Of a DNA stretch of 64,000 bases, positions 58,894-64,000 are shown piece after piece. The stretch is from Kribbella sandramycini. Lineage in GTDB: Bacteria; Actinomycetota; Actinomycetes; Propionibacteriales; Kribbellaceae. The notes beneath the pieces are model-generated. The model was not told the DNA's origin. It ran no database searches and saw only the letters and a list, made by a program, of their open reading frames with translations. The stretch lies in contig NZ_JABJRC010000009.1 of the NCBI RefSeq assembly GCF_013131805.1, positions 186,001 through 250,000 of the forward strand, in the 5' to 3' direction. The position numbers were made by a program, and so were the translations under genes. Every line of letters begins with the position of its first letter. Position 1 is the stretch's first letter.

Positions 58894-60258
58894 ATGACGC
58901 TCGAGGCAGGACCGGAGGTCGTCGCTCCCAGCGAGCGGGCCGGGACGGTGGGCACGGTCGAGGCGCCGCGGCGGGGCCGCTGGATCGACGTCTGGGATCC
59001 GGAGGACGCGACGTTCTGGGCCGCCAAGGGCCGGGCGGTGGCCCGGCGGAACCTGTGGCCGTCGATCTTCGCCGAGTTCCTCGGCTTCTCGGTCTGGCAG
59101 CTGTGGAGCATCGTGGTGGTCTCGATGCCGCGAGCCGGGTTCACCTACAGCACGGACCAGCTGTTCTGGCTGGTCGCGCTGCCGAGCCTGGTCGGTGCGA
59201 CGCTGCGGCTGCCGTACACGTTCGCCGTCCCGCGGTTCGGCGGCCGGAACTGGACGATCGTCTCGGCAATGTTGCTGCTGATCCCGACCGGCGGCCTGGC
59301 CTTCTTCATCAGCCGGCCGGAGACGCCGTTCTGGATCATGGCGCTGGTCGCGGCCACCGCGGGTGTGGGCGGCGGCAACTTCGCCAGCAGCATGACCAAC
59401 ATCTCGTTCTTCTACCCGGAGAAGGAGAAGGGGTTCGCGCTCGGCATCAACGCCGCCGGCGGGAACCTCGGCGTCGCCGTCGTCCAGCTCCTGGTGCCGG
59501 TCGCGATCGTCGCGGGCGCCGGGCTGACGCTGAACCGCGCGGGTCTGCTCTGGCTGCCGCTGATCCTGCTGGCCGCCGTCCTGGCCTGGCGGGTGATGGC
59601 GAACCTGTCGGTCGCGACGTCGTCGTTCCGGACGTCGATCATGGCCGCGAAACGGCCGCACACCTGGATCATCTCGTTCCTCTACATCGGCACCTTCGGC
59701 TCGTTCATCGGCTTCTCGGCGGCGTTCCCGCTGCTGATCAAGACGACGTTCCCGTCGATCACGATCGGGATCGCGTTCCTCGGCGCGCTGGTCGGCTCGG
59801 TGGCGCGGCCGTTCGGCGGCAAGCTGGCCGACCTCGTCGGCGGCGCCCGGGTGACGGTCTACGCGTTCGTCGTAATGGGGCTGGGGATCCTGGCCGCGAT
59901 CTTCGCGCTGCAGGCGGGCAGCTTCGCCGGGTTCCTGATCAGCTTCCTGTTCTTGTTCGTCGCGAGCGGCGCGGCGAACGGATCGACGTACCGGATGATC
60001 CCCGCGGTCTTCCGGCTGACCACGCCGGGCGACCCGGGCCGGGCCCGGCGCGAGGCGGCCGCGTGTATCGGGATCGCGTCGGCGGTCGGCGCGTACGGCG
60101 GATTCCTGGTCCCGCGCGGGTTCGCAATGTCGACAAGTAACTTCGGCTCGCTGATCCCGGCGCTGTACGTCTTCTGCGGCTTCTACGTCGTCTGCCTGGC
60201 CGTCACGTACTTCTGCTATCTGCGCAAGGGCAGCCCGCTCAGCCAGGAGCGCGTGTGA
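58894..60258 (+). CDS. narK: Nitrate/nitrite transporter
   Basis: 454-aa MFS protein. NarK signatures: RAGFTYSTDQLFWLVALPS, GGGNFASSMTNISFFYPE followed by KEKGFALG and NAAGGNLG (nitrate signature). It imports nitrate, possibly with nitrite export. ATG 58894 has GGAG eight bases upstream; an upstream in-frame GTG is possible. It overlaps the nitrate reductase start (GTGA) and so shares expression with assimilation genes. Confidence 0.94.
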   Translation: MTLEAGPEVVAPSERAGTVGTVEAPRRGRWIDVWDPEDATFWAAKGRAVARRNLWPSIFAEFLGFSVWQLWSIVVVSMPRAGFTYSTDQLFWLVALPSLVGATLRLPYTFAVPRFGGRNWTIVSAMLLLIPTGGLAFFISRPETPFWIMALVAATAGVGGGNFASSMTNISFFYPEKEKGFALGINAAGGNLGVAVVQLLVPVAIVAGAGLTLNRAGLLWLPLILLAAVLAWRVMANLSVATSSFRTSIMAAKRPHTWIISFLYIGTFGSFIGFSAAFPLLIKTTFPSITIGIAFLGALVGSVARPFGGKLADLVGGARVTVYAFVVMGLGILAAIFALQAGSFAGFLISFLFLFVASGAANGSTYRMIPAVFRLTTPGDPGRARREAAACIGIASAVGAYGGFLVPRGFAMSTSNFGSLIPALYVFCGFYVVCLAVTYFCYLRKGSPLSQERV

Positions 60259-62351
60259 CCGCAGTCCCGACACACTGCCCGTACTGCGCGCTGCAGTGTG
60301 CGACCACCCTGCACCCGGTCGACCGGCCGGGTGCAGTGGAGGTGCGGCCGCGCGAGTTCCCCACCAACCGGGGCGGGCTGTGCCGGAAGGGCTGGACGGC
60401 GCCGGAGGTGCTCACGGTGCCGGACCGGCTCACACAGCCGCTGGTGCGCAACGCTGCGGGTGAGCTGGTCGCCACCACCTGGGACTACGCGCTGGACTTC
60501 GTTGCGGACCGCATCACGGCCCTGCAGCGTGCACACGGACACGACACCATCGCCGTCTTCGGTGGTGGCGGTCTGACCAACGAGAAGGCTTATGCGCTGG
60601 GCAAGTTCGCCCGAGTGGCGTTACGCACGGCGAACGTCGACTACAACGGCCGCTTCTGCATGTCGTCGGCCGCAGCAGCGACGAACCGGGCCTTTGGTAT
60701 CGACCGCGGGCTCCCGTTCCCGCTGACAGATGTGGCCGGTGCGGACGCCGTACTGCTGGTCGGCAGCAACATCGCCGAGACGATGCCGCCGGCGGTTGCG
60801 CATCTGGAGAAGGCGCAGTTGTTGGTGGTTGACCCGCGCCGGTCGGCCACTGCCGCGCTGGAAGGCGCACTGCACCTGCAGGCGACGCCGGGGACCGATC
60901 TGGCGCTGGTGCTCGCGCTGACGCACGTCGTACTGCAGGAAGGGCTTGCTGACACGGCTTACCTTGCGGAACGGGTGGACGACGCTGATGCGTTGTACCG
61001 CTCGACTGCGGCGTGGTGGCCGGAGCGGGGCGAGCGGGTGACCGGCGTACCGGCTGCGACGATTCGGCGGGCTGCTCGGGTGCTGGCGGCTGCCGCTCCG
61101 GTGCATGGGGGTGCTGGGGCCTTCGTGCTGACCGGTCGGGGTGCTGAGCAGCACAGCAAGGGCACGGACACAGTGACCGCATGTATCAACCTGGCTCTGG
61201 CGTTGGGTTTGCCGGGGCGCGTCGGCAGCGGCTACGGCTGTATCACTGGGCAGGGGAACGGACAGGGCGGGCGCGAACACGGCCAGAAGGCCGATCAGCT
61301 GCCTGGCTACCGCAGCATCGCCGACCCGGCTGCTCGGGCGCATGTAGCGGGGGTGTGGGGTGTTGATCCGTCCGAGCTACCTGGGCCGGGGCGGAGTGCG
61401 GTGGAGCTGATCAACGCGCTCGGTACCAGCGACGGCCCGCGGGCGCTGCTGGTACATGGCAGCAACCTGTTGGTGTCGGCGCCGAACCTCGCGTCGGTGC
61501 GGGAACGCCTTGCTGCGTTGGATTTGCTGGTGGTAGCCGATGTGGTGCCTTCTGAGACCGCACTGTTGGCGGATGTGGTTTTCCCGGTCACTCAGTGGGC
61601 TGAGGAGGACGGCACGATGACCTCCCTGGAGGGCCGCGTGCTGCGCCGCCGGGCCGCTGTGACACCCCCTGGTGAGGTGCGCAGCGACCTGGCGGTGTTT
61701 GCGGGGCTGGCTGATCGGCTCGGGGTGGCTGGCTTCTCGACCGACCCGGCCGAGGTGTTCACCGAGCTGCGGTTGGCGAGCGCCGGCGGGAAGGCGGACT
61801 ACTCCGGTATCACCTGGGAGCGCCTCGACGAGGAGGCGCTCTTCTGGCCGGTGCCGCACGAGAGCCACCCCGGTACGCCGCGGCTGTTCGCCGACCGATT
61901 CGGTACGCCGGACGGTCGGGCGCACGTCGTACCGGTCGACCACCGGCCGGTTGCGGACGATCTGCATGCTGATGCGCAGATATATCTCGTCACTGGGCGG
62001 TTGTTGCAGCACTACCAGAGTGGGGCGCAGACGCGGCGGGTACCGGAGCTGGCCGAGTCGGAGCCAGAGGTGTTCGTCGAGATTCACCCGCGGGTTGCGG
62101 CGCAGTTGGGGATCGCGGACGGGCGGCCGGTTCAGCTGCGGACTGCGCGCGGGTCGATGGTGCTACCGGCTCGGGTGACGACCGACGTCCGTCCGGACAC
62201 CGTCTTCGTGCCCTTCCACTACGGCGGTGCGGGTGCGGTGAACGAGCTGACGAACGACGTACTGGACCCGGTGTCGCGGATGCCGGAGTTCAAGGCCTGT
62301 GCGGTCGAGGTGACGGCTGCGGCGCTGCCGGTGGCGGAGGTGTCCGCATGA
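60255..62351 (+). CDS. nasA: Assimilatory nitrate reductase catalytic subunit
   Basis: 698-aa molybdopterin oxidoreductase: N-terminal [4Fe-4S] ligands CPYCALQC (Cys8, Cys11, Cys15) and GGLCRKG (Cys43), the Mo-coordinating Cys135 in NGRFCMSS, MGD-binding blocks such as GSGYGCITGQGNGQGGREHG, and a C-terminal molydopterin-dinucleotide domain (LVTGRLLQHYQSGAQT). This reduces nitrate to nitrite in the cytoplasm. It lacks the extra [2Fe-2S] C-terminal domain of some NasA proteins. Electrons probably come from the flavoprotein module encoded next. GTG start overlaps the narK stop. Confidence 0.94.
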   Translation: MTAVPTHCPYCALQCATTLHPVDRPGAVEVRPREFPTNRGGLCRKGWTAPEVLTVPDRLTQPLVRNAAGELVATTWDYALDFVADRITALQRAHGHDTIAVFGGGGLTNEKAYALGKFARVALRTANVDYNGRFCMSSAAAATNRAFGIDRGLPFPLTDVAGADAVLLVGSNIAETMPPAVAHLEKAQLLVVDPRRSATAALEGALHLQATPGTDLALVLALTHVVLQEGLADTAYLAERVDDADALYRSTAAWWPERGERVTGVPAATIRRAARVLAAAAPVHGGAGAFVLTGRGAEQHSKGTDTVTACINLALALGLPGRVGSGYGCITGQGNGQGGREHGQKADQLPGYRSIADPAARAHVAGVWGVDPSELPGPGRSAVELINALGTSDGPRALLVHGSNLLVSAPNLASVRERLAALDLLVVADVVPSETALLADVVFPVTQWAEEDGTMTSLEGRVLRRRAAVTPPGEVRSDLAVFAGLADRLGVAGFSTDPAEVFTELRLASAGGKADYSGITWERLDEEALFWPVPHESHPGTPRLFADRFGTPDGRAHVVPVDHRPVADDLHADAQIYLVTGRLLQHYQSGAQTRRVPELAESEPEVFVEIHPRVAAQLGIADGRPVQLRTARGSMVLPARVTTDVRPDTVFVPFHYGGAGAVNELTNDVLDPVSRMPEFKACAVEVTAAALPVAEVSA

Positions 62352-64000
62352 GCGAGCGCGTGGTGATCATCGGCGGCGGCATGGCCGGGCGGCGGTTGGA
62401 GCAGCTGCTGCCGTCGTACGACGTGACCGTGCTGGGGAACGAGGTGTCGTACCACCGGCACCGACTGACCGAGTACGTCGCCGGCCGTGCACCCGCACCC
62501 GTGTTGGGAACCGAGCCGGTGACGACAGTGGTCGCAGTCGACCGAGGTCGGCGGGTGGTGACGGACTCTGCCGGTTCGGAGTGGTCGTACGACCACCTGG
62601 TCTTCGCAATCGGCGGCGAACCGGTAGTACCCGTCGCTGGGCGAGTGCTGCGCACTGCGGAGGACGCACGCTTGCTCGCCGGGACAGCAGCCCGGCGTGT
62701 GGTGGTGCTGGGCGGTGGAGTGCTCGGAGTCGAGACAGCGTGCGCGCTGCGCGGGCGCGGGGTCGCGGTCACGCTGGTACACGACGGCGAGACGCTGTTG
62801 AACAAGCAGATGCCGCGTGCAGCTGGGCGGTGGGTCACGCGGGCCTTGCGGCAGCTCGGTATCGAGGTCCTGCTCAACGCGCAGGCCGTCGCGGCACAGG
62901 GCACCGTGTTGACTCTTGCGAACGGCCAGCAGATCTTCGGCGAACTTGTCGCGACCTGCGGTGTGCGGCCGCGTGTTGAGTTGGCTGCTGGGCTGACTGT
63001 GCGGAGCGGGATTGTGGTCGACCAGACCATGACCAGCCCGGATGACTCGCGTGTGCACGCGATTGGTGACTGTGCCGAGGTCGATGGTCGGGTCAGCGGG
63101 ACTGTGGCGTCGGCGTGGGCGCATGCGGAGGCCCTCGCCAGTTGGCTGGAGAGCGGGACCCGGACTGAGCTCGCGCCGGAGGTGATTCGGCTGACGGCCG
63201 GTGCGCTCGACGTACTGGTGTTGGGCGACCAGGAGGCCGAAGGCGAGGAGGTCCGGCTCGAGGACGGCGATCGGTGGGTTCGGGCTGTTCTGAAGGACGG
63301 CGTGGTGCGGGCTGCGGTGGCTGTGGGCGCACCGGAGGTTGCGGCCGAGTTGGTGCTGCTGGCGGACCGTGGGACGCCGGTGGTGGCCGACGGGCTGTTG
63401 GCGGACCCCGTCGTACCGCAGCAGAAAGCGGTCACTGTGTGCCGCTGTAACGGAGTGACCAGGGCGGCTCTTGAGGCGGCCTGGCGTGGAGGTGCCGACA
63501 GTGTCGCCGGCATCGCCGCCACGACCCGGGCGACGACCGGGTGCGGCAGTTGCACCGGCGCGGTCGGGGAGTTGCTCGACCGGTTCCGCCGCGGCGAGAC
63601 CGAACCAGTACCGGCCAGGAGGGCGACGATGACAGAGCTGAGCAAGGCCCGGCACGTTGTAGTGGTGGGCGGCGGGATGGTCGCGCACCGACTGGTGGAG
63701 GCGCTGCGAGCCCGTGACACCGGTGTGGAGTGGCGCATCACCGTGCTGGCCGAAGAGCCGCGACTTCCGTACGACCGCGTCGCACTGACCAGCTACTTCT
63801 CCGGCCGCGACCCACACGACCTGGCCCTCGGCGACCCCGAGCTGTGGAACGACCCAGCCGTCGTACTGCGCAAGGGCACGCAGGTGACGGCGATCGATGT
63901 CGACGGGCGCACCGTCACCACCGCGCGCGGGGAGCAGATCGCGTATGACGAACTGGTGCTGGCGACGGGCTCGTCGGCCTTCGTCCCGCCGGTGAAGAAC
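62348..64000 (+). CDS. nirB: NasB-like FAD oxidoreductase/BFD module fused in frame to NirB (partial)
   Basis: Starts at ATG 62348 overlapping the nitrate reductase stop (ATGA) and stays open to the window end (551 codons, 3' end missing). Residues 1-427: FAD site VVIIGGGMAGRRLEQ, NAD site VVVLGGGVLGVETACAL, then a BFD-type [2Fe-2S] domain with Cys365/367 (VCRCNGV) and Cys399/402 (GCGSC), the layout of NasB electron-transfer subunits. From residue 428 a second FAD site VVVVGGGMVAHRLVEAL opens NirB, the large subunit of NADH-nitrite reductase. A strong internal AGGAGG (63617-63622) precedes in-frame ATG 63629, so separate NirB may also be made. Confidence 0.85.
   Translation, partial: MSERVVIIGGGMAGRRLEQLLPSYDVTVLGNEVSYHRHRLTEYVAGRAPAPVLGTEPVTTVVAVDRGRRVVTDSAGSEWSYDHLVFAIGGEPVVPVAGRVLRTAEDARLLAGTAARRVVVLGGGVLGVETACALRGRGVAVTLVHDGETLLNKQMPRAAGRWVTRALRQLGIEVLLNAQAVAAQGTVLTLANGQQIFGELVATCGVRPRVELAAGLTVRSGIVVDQTMTSPDDSRVHAIGDCAEVDGRVSGTVASAWAHAEALASWLESGTRTELAPEVIRLTAGALDVLVLGDQEAEGEEVRLEDGDRWVRAVLKDGVVRAAVAVGAPEVAAELVLLADRGTPVVADGLLADPVVPQQKAVTVCRCNGVTRAALEAAWRGGADSVAGIAATTRATTGCGSCTGAVGELLDRFRRGETEPVPARRATMTELSKARHVVVVGGGMVAHRLVEALRARDTGVEWRITVLAEEPRLPYDRVALTSYFSGRDPHDLALGDPELWNDPAVVLRKGTQVTAIDVDGRTVTTARGEQIAYDELVLATGSSAFVPPVKN

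Noticed and set aside
63600..63640. Frameshift or missed stop between the NasB-like module and NirB
   Set aside because: Both sides are in the same frame with sensible sequence and no stop, so no frameshift is needed; a single-base error cannot be excluded but is not indicated.
1..64000. tRNA, rRNA, CRISPR, insertion sequences, prophage
   Set aside because: No cloverleaf, rRNA core, regularly spaced repeat array, transposase or integrase motif was recognised on either strand.

Overview
This is 64 kb of very GC-rich DNA, densely packed with genes. It shows strong G/C third-position bias, many GTG and some TTG starts, ATGA/GTGA stop-start overlaps, and actinobacterial families: SigE-type sigma factors, a Ser/Thr kinase, an LpdA-type quinone reductase, an S37 tripeptidyl aminopeptidase, LGFP-repeat amidase and biotinylated acyl-CoA carboxylase alpha. 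It is almost certainly chromosomal DNA of a soil actinobacterium. The flavour (Nocardioidaceae/Kribbellaceae, perhaps Kribbella) is an inference from gene content only. I saw no rRNA, tRNA, CRISPR array, prophage, integrase or insertion sequence, and no gene-free stretch over 300 bases.

Layout. 0-6.2 kb: a polyol operon (ABC transporter binding protein and two permeases, long-chain mannitol/arabinitol-type dehydrogenase, xylulokinase) that would import a polyol, oxidise it to a ketose and phosphorylate it. 6.3-8.1 kb: four tandem DUF3592 membrane proteins. 8.1-14.4 kb: a two-component system divergent from a small secreted protein, MoxR ATPase, DUF58, VWA and HtrA-like protease; the divergent promoter carries four 11-bp tandem repeats typical of OmpR-type operators. 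14.5-22.7 kb: DUF1232 protein, TauE/SafE permease with divergent LysR regulator, S37 peptidase, ECF-like sigma factor divergent from a Ser/Thr kinase, and a drug-type MFS pump divergent from a MerR regulator. 22.7-26 kb: deoC with a complete and a catalytically empty aldehyde dehydrogenase. 26-35.5 kb: secreted esterase, zinc peptidase, phosphohexomutase, GGCT-like protein, LpdA, secreted serine protease, and a SigE sigma factor coupled to a membrane protein ending in a PASTA domain. 35.5-45.6 kb: envelope genes (Gly/Asp/Met-tailed membrane protein, LGFP amidase, SpoIID/LytB protein, GH76 mannanase, cyclophilin, CASTOR/POLLUX-like channel protein). 45.6-54.7 kb: acyl-CoA carboxylase alpha subunit, SMP-30 lactonase, XRE-NB-ARC-TPR regulator, an Nramp-like transporter without the usual metal-binding motif, and a short class-II UvrA. 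54.7-56.6 kb: a HipA-like kinase/DUF3037 pair with less biased base composition, ending at a T-rich tract; this is the most island-like piece. 56.6-64 kb: an MMPL transporter, then nitrate assimilation (narK, nitrate reductase, and an in-frame NasB-like/NirB fusion cut by the window end) preceded by a GlnR-like box.

The strongest items to follow up are the in-frame NasB-NirB fusion with an internal ribosome site, the HipA-like/DUF3037 pair, the 11-bp operator array, and several near-perfect palindromes (28.6, 40.1 and 45.1 kb) in front of secreted or unknown genes. All functions are read from motifs and context; no database search was possible.
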